Notes under the pieces: model-generated | Seen by the model: only the letters and a program-made list of their open reading frames with translations | The model's database searches: none | Told to the model about the DNA's origin: nothing | Program-made: the position numbers and the translations under genes | Source of the DNA: Echinicola shivajiensis | GTDB taxonomy: Bacteria > Bacteroidota > Bacteroidia > Cytophagales > Cyclobacteriaceae | Length of the DNA stretch: 64,000 nt | Assembly (NCBI RefSeq): GCF_018642165.1 | Contig: NZ_JAHHZM010000002.1 | Location: 186,001-250,000, forward strand | Reading direction: 5' to 3' | In this document: positions 45,078-53,301 of the stretch, piece by piece | Layout of the letters: the number at the start of each line of letters is the position of its first letter | Position numbering within the stretch: the stretch's first letter is position 1

Positions 45078-46676
45078 ATGGCAGAAGGAAATACTACTGG
45101 AAGAGAAAGATCATCTTTTAGGCGAAAAAACGGTGCAGAAAAAGGTTTTGGGGTAGGTGTCGGGAAGATACCACCGCAGGCCATAGATTTGGAAGAAGCC
45201 GTTTTAGGCGCCTTGATGCTGGAAAAAGAGGCCATCACAGCGGTGGTGGATATTCTTAAACCAGACAGTTTTTATAAAGACGCACATAAAGAGATTTATG
45301 ATGCCATCCTTCAGCTTTTTAATGAAAGTGAACCGATTGACTTGCTTACCGTAACCAATAAATTACGTAAAAACGGAAAGTTGGAAGTAGCTGGGGGAGC
45401 TTTTTATATCACTGAACTTACTTCCAAGATTTCTTCTGCTGCCAATATCGAATATCATGCTCGTATCATTACCGAGCAGGCTATGAAACGCCATATGATC
45501 CGTATTTGCTCTGAAATCCAGTCAGAAGCATTTGAGGAAACTACTGATGTATTTGAGCTTTTGGATACAATGGAGCAATCCTTGTTTGAGATTTCTGAAA
45601 ACAATATCCGTAAAAACTATGCGGACATGAAATCCATTATGAGGGAGGCCATCTCGGAACTAGAAGGTAAAAAAGACCTTTCAGATGGTTTGACTGGGGT
45701 GCCTAGTGGGTTTACTGCATTGGATAGGGTTACCTCTGGTTGGCAAAAATCAGATTTGGTTATTATCGCAGCCCGTCCTGCCATGGGTAAGACAGCCTTT
45801 GTGCTTTCGGTACTTAGAAATGCTGCTGTTGACCATAATCGTCCAGTAGCGATTTTCTCCTTGGAGATGTCAGCTGTACAGTTAGTAAACCGTCTTATTT
45901 CTTCGGAGGCTGAGCTGGATTCAGAGAAGATCAAGAAAGGGAACTTGGCGGATTATGAATGGGAACAGCTGATTCATAAAACCAGTAAATTGTCCTCCGC
46001 TCCATTATTTGTGGATGATACTCCCGCACTTTCTATTTTGGAACTTCGTGCAAAATGTAGGAGACTTAAGGCCCAAAGTGATATCCAGATGATTGTAATT
46101 GACTACCTTCAGCTGATGTCAGGGGATTCCAAGGCCAGTGCCAGTGGAAACCGTGAACAGGAGATTTCAAGTATCTCTAGGGCATTGAAAAAGATAGCCA
46201 AGGAGCTTGAAGTACCTGTGATTGCACTTTCCCAGCTTTCGAGGGCTGTGGAAACCAGGGGTGGAGATAAGAGACCGCAGCTATCGGATTTGAGGGAATC
46301 AGGAGCGATCGAGCAGGATGCCGATATTGTAATGTTCCTTTACCGTCCTGAATATTACGGTATCAATGAGGATGAAGAAGGAAATAGTACCTTGGGAACT
46401 GGTGAGGTAATTATCGCAAAGCATAGGAGTGGTTCTTTGGAGACCGTTAGGCTTCGATTCATAGGTAAGTATACCAAATTTGCTGATTTGGAACTTAATG
46501 TGCCATTCCAGCCTCAAGCTCAGGAAGCAATGTATGGGAATAAGTTCCCAAGCGAAGCTGGTGGAAAAGGATTTGATGACAGCAATATGATCAGGATCCA
46601 AAGTAAAGCTAATGGACCTGATGAGGATGATTCTTTTCCGGGAGGATTAGGAAGCAACGAACCTGCACCATTTTAA
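45078..46676 (+). CDS. dnaB: Replicative DNA helicase DnaB
   Basis: 532 residues, no intein. The N-terminal DnaB domain (about 30-140, LEEAVLGALMLEKEAIT) is followed by the RecA-like helicase with Walker A ARPAMGKTAF near 232, Walker B region QMIVIDYLQLM near 340, SQLSRAVETRGGDKRPQLSDLRESGAIEQDAD near 380 (cited by its ends; contains the arginine-finger region) and a Gly/Asp-rich flexible tail. It unwinds DNA at the replication fork. It is preceded by a 360-base gap and followed by an unrelated oxidoreductase. Confidence 0.97.
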   Translation: MAEGNTTGRERSSFRRKNGAEKGFGVGVGKIPPQAIDLEEAVLGALMLEKEAITAVVDILKPDSFYKDAHKEIYDAILQLFNESEPIDLLTVTNKLRKNGKLEVAGGAFYITELTSKISSAANIEYHARIITEQAMKRHMIRICSEIQSEAFEETTDVFELLDTMEQSLFEISENNIRKNYADMKSIMREAISELEGKKDLSDGLTGVPSGFTALDRVTSGWQKSDLVIIAARPAMGKTAFVLSVLRNAAVDHNRPVAIFSLEMSAVQLVNRLISSEAELDSEKIKKGNLADYEWEQLIHKTSKLSSAPLFVDDTPALSILELRAKCRRLKAQSDIQMIVIDYLQLMSGDSKASASGNREQEISSISRALKKIAKELEVPVIALSQLSRAVETRGGDKRPQLSDLRESGAIEQDADIVMFLYRPEYYGINEDEEGNSTLGTGEVIIAKHRSGSLETVRLRFIGKYTKFADLELNVPFQPQAQEAMYGNKFPSEAGGKGFDDSNMIRIQSKANGPDEDDSFPGGLGSNEPAPF

Positions 46677-46727
46677 TAAGTAACTGAAATTTTTATAATA
46701 ATTCATCAAGTTAATAACTGCATTAAA

Positions 46728-47729
46728 ATGAAAGCCCTTGTTCTTGATCAAAATACTTCATTTGGAATTAAAATAAGCGAAGTGCAATTAGCTGCCTTAA
46801 AGCCCCATGAGGTTAAGGTGAAATTGCATGCTGCTGCGTTGAACCGAAGGGATGAATGGTGCCGTCAAGGAAGATATCCCAATATTAAGAACGGCGTGGT
46901 GTTAGGCTCTGATGGAGCCGGAGTGGTGGAAGCAATTGGAGAAGAAGTTGATAAAGATTGGTTGGGGAAGGAAGTGATCATCAATTCTGCTAATTACTGG
47001 GGTGAAAATCAGAAGGTCCAATCAGCTGATTTTCAGATTTTGGGAATGCCTGCAAATGGCACCTTGGCTGAATATGTACAAGTGGATGTAAGTAGATTGG
47101 CAATCAAACCTGCTCATATGTCATTTGAAGAAGCTGCAGCATTGCCCTTGGCAGGTTTGACAGCTTATAGGGCTTTATTTTATCATGGTCAGGTCAAGGC
47201 CGGTCAAAAGGTTTTAGTGACTGGTTTTGGTGGGGGAGTGGCACAGTTTGCTACCCAGTATGCTATAATTGCTGGAGCAGAAGTCTATGTCAATAGCAGC
47301 AAGGATGATAAAATCAGTAAAGCGGTTGAGCTAGGAGTAAAAGGAGGCTTTAACTATAAGAAAGAAGGCTGGCTTGATGAAGCCAAAGGAATTACTGGAG
47401 GTTTTGATTTGATCATTGATTCAGCAATGGGGCCAACTCTTCCTGATTTGATTGGCTTACTGATTCCCGGTGGGAAATTGGTGTTTTATGGTGCTACTTT
47501 GGGAAATCCTCCAATGTTGGATGCTAGAAGGGTTTTTTGGAATCAACTGACTATTCAGGGCACTACCATGGGAAGTGACAAGGATTTTAGGGATATGGTA
47601 GATTTTGTCATCAAAGAAAAAATTAAACCTGTAATAGATTCAGTAAGACCATTGGAGAGAGTATTGGAGGCTTTTGAATTGATGTCAGCAGGTAACCAGA
47701 CAGGTAAGATTGTGGTAAAAATCAGTTGA
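46728..47729 (+). CDS. MDR-superfamily zinc-type alcohol dehydrogenase/quinone oxidoreductase
   Basis: 333 residues. The GroES-like catalytic fold is at 1-130 (HAAALNRRDEWCRQGRYP, VLGSDGAGVVEAIG), and a Rossmann fold follows with GFGGGVAQFATQYA near 165. Only part of the zinc ligands are present (no structural four-Cys lobe), so it groups with quinone-oxidoreductase-like reductases that use NAD(P)H. The substrate is not predictable. It ends 13 bases before the stop of a converging TPR gene, with no room for a separate terminator. Confidence 0.8.
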   Translation: MKALVLDQNTSFGIKISEVQLAALKPHEVKVKLHAAALNRRDEWCRQGRYPNIKNGVVLGSDGAGVVEAIGEEVDKDWLGKEVIINSANYWGENQKVQSADFQILGMPANGTLAEYVQVDVSRLAIKPAHMSFEEAAALPLAGLTAYRALFYHGQVKAGQKVLVTGFGGGVAQFATQYAIIAGAEVYVNSSKDDKISKAVELGVKGGFNYKKEGWLDEAKGITGGFDLIIDSAMGPTLPDLIGLLIPGGKLVFYGATLGNPPMLDARRVFWNQLTIQGTTMGSDKDFRDMVDFVIKEKIKPVIDSVRPLERVLEAFELMSAGNQTGKIVVKIS

Positions 47730-47742
47730 AAAGGAAATGGCC

Positions 47743-48075
47743 TTAGTCCAAATCATTTTCAAAAATGAAATTTTGATAAGCATTTTTCAGTTCTCTTAGG
47801 GCATGCAGGTTATTTTGCTTTTGAGCCAAGGCAATTCCGTTTTTATAGATTTGCTGGGCTTTTTCGATCTTTTCCATGTCTGCAAAGAAAGCAGCAGCAT
47901 GAAAGTAGGTAGGGAGGTATTCAGTATGGTCTTCTAGTAATTTGCCAAAATATTCAGCAGCTTTTACGGAATCAGCATTCTGATATTCCAGTGCCAGGGC
48001 GTAAATATTGAATGGGTTGTCAGGTTCTTCTTTTACAAATTCCAATAGCTGCTCAATTCGGGATGATTTACTCAT
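47743..48075 (-). CDS. Small TPR-repeat protein
   Basis: 110 residues, no signal peptide. Three helical pairs fit tetratricopeptide repeats: NPFNIYALALEYQNADSVKAAEYFG, then YLPTYFHAAAFFADMEKIEKAQQIYKNGI (about 30-80, short fragments cited), then a C-terminal helix. It is a probable protein-interaction adaptor; its partner is unknown. It converges on the MDR gene with a 13-base gap. Confidence 0.7.
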   Translation of the reverse strand: MSKSSRIEQLLEFVKEEPDNPFNIYALALEYQNADSVKAAEYFGKLLEDHTEYLPTYFHAAAFFADMEKIEKAQQIYKNGIALAQKQNNLHALRELKNAYQNFIFENDLD

Positions 48076-48546
48076 AAAGCCCTTAGTTTTTTCGTGTTAA
48101 TAATTTATTCCAACTTAATTATTGTTGGGCAAAAATAGCCGTTTTCAATCAGTATTTAATACTTAGCGAGAAATTAGGAGAGACTTTTGTGCTTTATTCT
48201 AGTGCGAATACTCAACGATATTGGCTTTAAGGTTATCGTATGTTTCTGATAAGATACAGTTTAAGCTAAAAATCGGCGTTTGGACTTAAATTCAGTATAA
48301 CTAGAAATTATGGAGTATAGCCAAAATCAATTGGAATCGTATGGGTAATAAAAGACCTTTTTTTGTATTTTTGGTCATTCCAAAAACATGGTTAAATTGG
48401 TGTTTTGGAGAATTGGTAAAAATAGAAAGATTAATATTGCTGTTCATTTAAGTTTTTCATTTTTGACGGCTAATATTTTTTGCATGAAACTTGTTCAGTT
48501 GGAGCAAGGAAGATTAACGTATTTAATAGAAAATAAAATTATATAT
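48076..48546. promoter_or_regulatory. Gap before etfB with a -7 element
   Basis: No gene is supported here. TATTTTTG at 48366-48373 matches TAnnTTTG for etfB and gives a leader of about 170 nt; no -33 TTG at the right distance was found. An upstream in-frame stretch from 48388 could encode 53 extra residues but has no flavoprotein likeness. Confidence 0.35.
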
Positions 48547-49284
48547 ATGAAAATTCTGGTTTGTATTACCCACGTCCCGGATACCACATCTAAGATTCAG
48601 TTTACTGATAATAACACCCAATTTGATAAAACAGGGGTACAGTTCATAATAGGTCCTTATGATGACTATGCATTGGCCAGAGCCGTTGAGCTCAGGGATC
48701 AAACAGGAGGTAGTTTGACAGTATTAAATGTAGGAGAGGCCGAAACTGAACCTACTTTGAGAAAGGCCTTAGCCATAGGTGCTGATGAGGCTGTAAGAAT
48801 AAATGCTTTCCCTTCAGATTCGCTTTTTGTGGCCAATCAAATTGCCCATTATGCTAAAGAAGGAAATTATGATTTGATTTTGATGGGTAGAGAGTCGATA
48901 GATTTCAATGGTGGTATGGTCCATGGAATGGTGGCTGAAATGCTTGGTATTCCATCAATCTCTCCAGTGATGAAATTAGAGATTGAAGGGGATGCAGTAA
49001 AAATGGCCAGAGAGATAGAAGGAGGTAAAGAGCATTTGGAGGCAAAACTGCCATTGGTTGCAGGATGTCAGGAGCCAATAGCAGAGTGGAAAATCCCAAA
49101 TATGAGAGGGATTATGTCAGCTAGGACTAAGCCACTAAACGTGGTGGAGCCAATAAGTGATGGCGTGGCTACTAAGACAGTATCCTATGAGCTTCCACCT
49201 GCCAAAGGAGCTGTGAAACTCATTGACAAGGATAATGTTGAGGAGTTGGTTAAACTTTTACAAAACGAAGCTAAGGTGCTTTGA
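48547..49284 (+). CDS. etfB: Electron transfer flavoprotein, beta subunit
   Basis: 245 residues from ATG 48547 (MKILVCITHVPDT), matching EtfB length; the 53-residue upstream extension is rejected. Family features: GPYDDYALARAVELRD near 37, GADEAVRI near 78, YDLILMGRESIDFNGG near 102, and the AMP-site PLVAGCQEPIAEWKIPNMRGIMSA-type segment near 175 (short fragments cited). It pairs with EtfA 26 bases downstream to carry electrons from acyl-CoA or other dehydrogenases to the quinone pool. Confidence 0.95.
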   Translation: MKILVCITHVPDTTSKIQFTDNNTQFDKTGVQFIIGPYDDYALARAVELRDQTGGSLTVLNVGEAETEPTLRKALAIGADEAVRINAFPSDSLFVANQIAHYAKEGNYDLILMGRESIDFNGGMVHGMVAEMLGIPSISPVMKLEIEGDAVKMAREIEGGKEHLEAKLPLVAGCQEPIAEWKIPNMRGIMSARTKPLNVVEPISDGVATKTVSYELPPAKGAVKLIDKDNVEELVKLLQNEAKVL

Positions 49285-49310
49285 TTTCCTGAATTTTAAA
49301 TAAGAACAGA

Positions 49311-50276
49311 ATGTCAATTTTAGTATATATAGAGCATGCGGAAGGTGCTATCAAAAAAACTTCTTTAGAGGCGGTTTCCTATGCTAAAGAATTAGCGGCC
49401 ATAGAAGGTCAAGATGTTGCAGCAGTAGCATTGGGAACCATTGAAGAGTCAGCTTTAAGTCAAGCTGGAACTGCTGGCGCATCAAAGGTATTGCATGTAA
49501 ATGATGAAAAGTTAAATGCAGGAGTAATCCAGGCCCATGCTGACGCAGTAGCTCAGGCTTTTGAAAAGGTAGGTGCACAAACCTTGATTTTGGCAAAGTC
49601 TTCTCTTGGTGATGCGGTAGCAGCGAGGTTATCTGTTAAATTGGAAGCAGGATTGGTATCTAATGTGGTTGCACTGCCAGAAACCAATGGAGGTTATAAG
49701 GTAAAAAGAAGTATCTATACAGGTAAAGCTTTTGCCTTTTCGGAGATTACCACTGATAAAAAAATATTGGCTGTTAAGAAGAACGCTGTTGCACTCAAGA
49801 CTGATGGAGCTTCGGCAGCCGTGGAGGCTTTAGAGGTTAATTTACCTGAAAGTGACTTTGCCGCAAAAATTACAGCAACAGATAAGGCTACAGATGAAAT
49901 TTCATTGCCAGAAGCTGATATTATTGTTTCTGGGGGAAGGGGACTTAAAGGTCCTGAAAATTGGGGCTTAATTGAGGATTTAGCTAAGGCTATGGGTGCG
50001 GCAACAGGGTGTTCCAAGCCAGTTTCTGACAGTGGATGGAGACCTCACCATGAGCACGTAGGACAAACAGGAGTAAAAGTTGCGCCAAGTTTATATATAG
50101 CAGTTGGAATTTCAGGCGCTATTCAACATCTTGCAGGTGTTAATGCTTCTAAATATATTGTGGTGATCAACAAAGATCCCGAAGCACCATTTTTCAAGGC
50201 GGCTGACTATGGTATAGTGGGAGATGCATTTGAAATTTTACCAAAGTTAACGGAGGCTGTAAAAGCACTAAAGTAA
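49311..50276 (+). CDS. etfA: Electron transfer flavoprotein, alpha subunit
   Basis: 321 residues. The C-terminal FAD-binding domain has the conserved IIVSGGRGLKGPENW near 205, GAATGCSKPVSDSGWRPH near 230 and the FAD-ribityl GQTGVKVAPSLYIAVGISGAIQHLAG segment near 250-275 (fragments cited). The N-terminal part has the usual ETF fold. It forms a heterodimer with EtfB and is followed 8 bases later by the bifunctional nuclease gene, suggesting one transcript. Confidence 0.96.
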   Translation: MSILVYIEHAEGAIKKTSLEAVSYAKELAAIEGQDVAAVALGTIEESALSQAGTAGASKVLHVNDEKLNAGVIQAHADAVAQAFEKVGAQTLILAKSSLGDAVAARLSVKLEAGLVSNVVALPETNGGYKVKRSIYTGKAFAFSEITTDKKILAVKKNAVALKTDGASAAVEALEVNLPESDFAAKITATDKATDEISLPEADIIVSGGRGLKGPENWGLIEDLAKAMGAATGCSKPVSDSGWRPHHEHVGQTGVKVAPSLYIAVGISGAIQHLAGVNASKYIVVINKDPEAPFFKAADYGIVGDAFEILPKLTEAVKALK

Positions 50277-50283
50277 TTAGCTA

Positions 50284-50889
50284 GTGGAGAATACTGTAGA
50301 ATTAGAAATATTAGGTTTGTCCTCAAATCATTCCCAGTCAGGATCATTTACCTTGGTCATGGGAGAAATAACTGGAACCAGAAGGCTTCCGATAGTTATT
50401 GGAATGTTTGAGGCCCAGGCCATTGCTATTGAGATTGAGAAAATCGTTCCAAATAGGCCGATGACCCATGATTTATTTAAATCTTTTGCTTCTAATTTTA
50501 ATTTCTCGGTAGACCATATCCTGGTTTCAGATATGCGGGAAGGTGTTTTTTATGCGAAAATAGTCTGTAAGGATAATAGCAAGACTGTTGAGATAGATGC
50601 CAGACCGTCAGATGCTATAGCGATAGCTGTCAGGTTTGATGCTCCCATTTATTGTGAGAAGAAGGTGATGTCTGAGGCTGCTATAGAATTTAACGAGGAA
50701 GAGGAAGCGAAAAGTGAAAAGGAAAGCTCCACCAATAAGCCTAAAACCAGTCCCGCCCAAGCTCAGAAACATGAGGCATTGAAGGACTTTAGTCTAGAAA
50801 AGTTGAATCAAATGCTGGAGAAAGCAATAAATAGTGAGGATTATGAGCGGGCAGCCAGGATTAGGGATGAAATAAATCGTCGAAATTAA
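50284..50889 (+). CDS. Bifunctional nuclease (DUF151) family protein with C-terminal UVR motif
   Basis: 201 residues from GTG 50284. The BFN domain fills 1-135 (LPIVIGMFEAQAIAIEIEKI, RPMTHDLFKSF, DARPSDAIAIAVRFDAPIYC, each a hallmark strand-helix). After an acidic/Pro linker, LEKLNQMLEKAINSEDYERAARIRDEI (about 170-198, cited by its ends) is a UvrB/UvrC UVR motif. BFN proteins cut RNA and DNA in plants and occur widely in bacteria. It follows etfA by 8 bases, and an intrinsic terminator lies just past the stop. Confidence 0.88.
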   Translation: MENTVELEILGLSSNHSQSGSFTLVMGEITGTRRLPIVIGMFEAQAIAIEIEKIVPNRPMTHDLFKSFASNFNFSVDHILVSDMREGVFYAKIVCKDNSKTVEIDARPSDAIAIAVRFDAPIYCEKKVMSEAAIEFNEEEEAKSEKESSTNKPKTSPAQAQKHEALKDFSLEKLNQMLEKAINSEDYERAARIRDEINRRN

Positions 50890-50897
50890 GCATGTAT

Positions 50898-50927
50898 AAC
50901 CTGAGGAATTTTTCTCAGGTTTTTTTA
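50898..50927 (+). terminator. Intrinsic terminator of the etfBA-bfn unit
   Basis: AACCTGAG (50898-50905) pairs with CTCAGGTT (50914-50921) and runs into seven T. Confidence 0.85.
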
Positions 50928-51012
50928 TTTCCTATCTTCTTAAATAATTTACCTTTTGGCTTTATATTTTAATTAGGCGAGCGTATTTTAAGGGGTTTTC
51001 AAGCGGATTTTT

Positions 51013-52299
51013 ATGGAATATATTCGAGGAATAATAGGAGTGATAGCCTTGCTGGCTGTTGCATTGCTTTTTTCAACTAACAGGAAATCGGTGGACTGGC
51101 GACTAGTAGGCATTGGAGTTGCTTTACAAGCGATTTTTGGATTTTTGATCACCAAGGTTGAATTTGTCGAGAGCTTGTTTGCAGGTATAAGCGGAGCTTT
51201 CGTGAAACTCTTGAGCTTTGCACAGGCAGGAGCTGTTTTCTTATTTGGGGATTTGGCTACAGATTCATTTGGGACCATATTTGCCTTTCAAGTACTACCT
51301 ACAATTATATTCTTTTCTACCGTGTCAGCTGGTTTATATTATCTTGGGGTGCTTCAAAAAATAGTATTTGGAATAGCTTGGGTTATGTCCAAAACGATGA
51401 GGCTTTCAGGAGCGGAAAGTTTGTCTGCAGCAGGGAATATTTTCTTAGGCCAAACAGAGGCTCCATTATTGGTGAGGCCCTTTATCCCTTCAATGACCAA
51501 ATCAGAACTGATGTGTTTGATGACTGGAGGTATGGCTACTATAGCTGGTGGGGTATTGGCTGCTTATGTTTCTTTTTTGGGAGGAGATAGTGTGGAGGAG
51601 CAAAGCCGGTTTGCTTCTTATCTTTTAGGAGCAAGTATCATGAATGCTCCTGCTGCGATAGTGATGTCCAAAATCATCATTCCAGAAACCAACAAGGAAG
51701 GGCTAAATGATAAGCTTCAGGTGAGTGATGAGGAAATGGGCGTGAATTTAATAGATGCAATGTCCATAGGTGCTGCAGATGGCTTGAAGTTGGCACTAAA
51801 TGTTGGGGGAATGTTATTAGCATTTATAGCCGTGATTGCCGCCTTTAACTATTTGTTAGAAGGAGTAATAGGGGATTGGACTGGTATCAATGCATACATA
51901 GCGAGTTCTACTTCCGGGCAGTTTCAGGGATTTTCTCTGGAGTATATTTTAGGACAAGTATTTAGGGTGTTTGCCTGGCTGATGGGAGTGGAATGGCAGG
52001 ATACGCTTCAGGTAGGCTCTTTACTGGGACAAAAAACAGTAATCAATGAGTTTGTGGCCTATTCAGGTTTGGCCGAAATGAAAGAGGCAGGTACCTTAAG
52101 TATCAAGTCCATTGTGATTTCTACTTATGCACTTTGTGGCTTTTCTAATTTTAGTTCTATAGCGATTCAGGTGGGAGGTATTGGGAGCATTGCACCGAAT
52201 CAACAAGGTGCATTGTCCTTATTGGGTATGAGGGCTTTATTAGGTGCGACTTTGGCCTGTATGATGACTGCAACAATTGCAGGTACTCTTTTTGGCTAA
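51013..52299 (+). CDS. nupC: NupC-type concentrative nucleoside transporter
   Basis: 428 residues with eight to ten membrane helices. The CNT motif G-x-x-E-A-P-L-L-x-R is present as GQTEAPLLVRPF near 155, and the second re-entrant loop FVAYSGLAEM and CGFSNFSSIAIQVGGIGSIAP (fragments near 345 and 385) carry the nucleoside and Na+ site. It imports nucleosides by a sodium or proton gradient. It stands alone; guaD elsewhere in the window could process its purine products (inference). Confidence 0.92.
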   Translation: MEYIRGIIGVIALLAVALLFSTNRKSVDWRLVGIGVALQAIFGFLITKVEFVESLFAGISGAFVKLLSFAQAGAVFLFGDLATDSFGTIFAFQVLPTIIFFSTVSAGLYYLGVLQKIVFGIAWVMSKTMRLSGAESLSAAGNIFLGQTEAPLLVRPFIPSMTKSELMCLMTGGMATIAGGVLAAYVSFLGGDSVEEQSRFASYLLGASIMNAPAAIVMSKIIIPETNKEGLNDKLQVSDEEMGVNLIDAMSIGAADGLKLALNVGGMLLAFIAVIAAFNYLLEGVIGDWTGINAYIASSTSGQFQGFSLEYILGQVFRVFAWLMGVEWQDTLQVGSLLGQKTVINEFVAYSGLAEMKEAGTLSIKSIVISTYALCGFSNFSSIAIQVGGIGSIAPNQQGALSLLGMRALLGATLACMMTATIAGTLFG

Positions 52300-52353
52300 T
52301 AGTAGCGGAAGTTGACTAAATTTAAACTATATATGATATAAATAGGGGCAAGA

Positions 52354-52388
52354 AAAAAGGTTAGCTTATTTAATGAGCTAACCTTTTT
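52354..52388. terminator. Bidirectional terminator between nupC and the cyclophilin gene
   Basis: AAAAAGGTTAGCT (52354-52366) pairs with AGCTAACCTTTTT (52376-52388); T runs occur on both strands between the converging genes. Confidence 0.85.
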
Positions 52389-52403
52389 GGGGAATAAAAT
52401 GTA

Positions 52404-52841
52404 TTAATCTTCTGAGATTACAATTTTTTCAATTTTATCACCAGCCTTGATTTGATCAATTACATCAAGGCCTTCTACTACTTTACCAAAACAAGTATGG
52501 TTTCTGTCTAGGTGAGATGTATTGTCTCTACTATGGCAAATGAAAAATTGAGAGCCTCCAGTATTTCTTCCAGCATGGGCCATGGATAATACACCTCTAT
52601 CATGATACTGATTGTCACCATCAAGTTCACAGTTGATTTGGTAACCAGGTCCTCCAGTTCCATTTCCTACTGGGCATCCTCCTTGGATTACGAAGTTAGG
52701 AATTACTCTGTGGAAAGTTAGTCCATCGTAAAATCCTTTCTTAGAAAGGGTTACGAAATTTTCAACTGTGTTTGGAGCATCTTTCTCATAGAACTCCACT
52801 TTCATTGTACCTTTTTCTGTGATTATGTCAGCTGTTTTCAT
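52404..52841 (-). CDS. Cyclophilin-type peptidyl-prolyl cis-trans isomerase
   Basis: 145 residues from ATG 52841; a TTG at 52859 would overlap the -7 element. The cyclophilin signature is clear: FHRVIPNFVIQGGCP near 45, with catalytic Arg, Phe and Gln in FHRV and IQGG, GVLSMAHAGRNTGGSQFFIC near 87, and HTCFGKVVEG near 120. No signal peptide, so it is cytosolic. It speeds prolyl isomerisation in folding. Its promoter -7 element (CAAATATA on the plus strand, 52857-52864) lies 16 bases upstream. Confidence 0.94.
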   Translation of the reverse strand: MKTADIITEKGTMKVEFYEKDAPNTVENFVTLSKKGFYDGLTFHRVIPNFVIQGGCPVGNGTGGPGYQINCELDGDNQYHDRGVLSMAHAGRNTGGSQFFICHSRDNTSHLDRNHTCFGKVVEGLDVIDQIKAGDKIEKIVISED

Positions 52842-52856
52842 GAAATCTTTTTTGTG

Positions 52857-52864
52857 CAAATATA
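52857..52864 (-). promoter_or_regulatory. -7 element of the cyclophilin gene
   Basis: Minus-strand TATATTTG matches TAnnTTTG and begins 16 bases upstream of the ATG at 52841, which leaves only a very short leader. Confidence 0.4.
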
Positions 52865-52990
52865 CTAAAACTTGGCTTTTGAGGAAGTTTGATAAATGTT
52901 TTTATGATGTAAAGAAATAATGGAAAAGTACAAAACGCTTTATTTTGGCTTGCAATTTGATTAAATTATAGATAATCAAATTATTTAATC

Positions 52991-53260
52991 ATGGATAATC
53001 GAGAAAAATTAAAAAAAATGGATAGGGCGCTGAGGTTGTTGGAAGATTTGAAAAACAGTCAAGTGGCTTTGATCGAAAAATCCTCACAGCTCCAGTTGGA
53101 TGCAATGGAGTTTAACTTTTCAAATATGGAAAAAAATATGGGAGATTTGTATTCTCGGTATAATGATTCCTTAGATATGTTAAATGAGGAACTGGAAAGA
53201 TTTGAAATTAGAAGGAATAAGTTTGAACGAGAAAATGGTTTGGATAAGCCTGAGGAATAA
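52991..53260 (+). CDS. Small charged coiled-coil protein of unknown function
   Basis: 89 residues, no signal peptide or membrane helix. It has heptad-like helical stretches (KMDRALRLLEDLKNSQ, MEFNFSNMEKNMGDLYSRY, MLNEELERFEIRRNKFERE), about 35% charged residues. The start is an ATG, and the sequence is too regular to be chance in an AT-rich gap. No family is recognised. It is convergent with pckA, with a GC-rich inverted repeat in the 41-base gap. Confidence 0.6.
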   Translation: MDNREKLKKMDRALRLLEDLKNSQVALIEKSSQLQLDAMEFNFSNMEKNMGDLYSRYNDSLDMLNEELERFEIRRNKFERENGLDKPEE

Positions 53261-53264
53261 ATGA

Positions 53265-53294
53265 AGCAGGCCGGAATTAGTATACCGGCCTGCT
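53265..53294. terminator. GC-rich hairpin between converging small protein and pckA genes
   Basis: AGCAGGCCGG (53265-53274) pairs with CCGGCCTGCT (53285-53294), 10 bp with a 10-nt loop; no long T run follows on either strand, so it may be a weak or Rho-aided terminator. Confidence 0.5.
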
Positions 53295-53301
53295 ATATTA
53301 T

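Noticed and set aside
45078-46676. Intein or frameshift in dnaB
   Set aside because: The helicase domain is continuous and of normal length.
48388-48546. Extended N-terminus for etfB
   Set aside because: The extra 53 residues have no ETF likeness and the -7 element lies immediately upstream of that frame, not of a canonical start.
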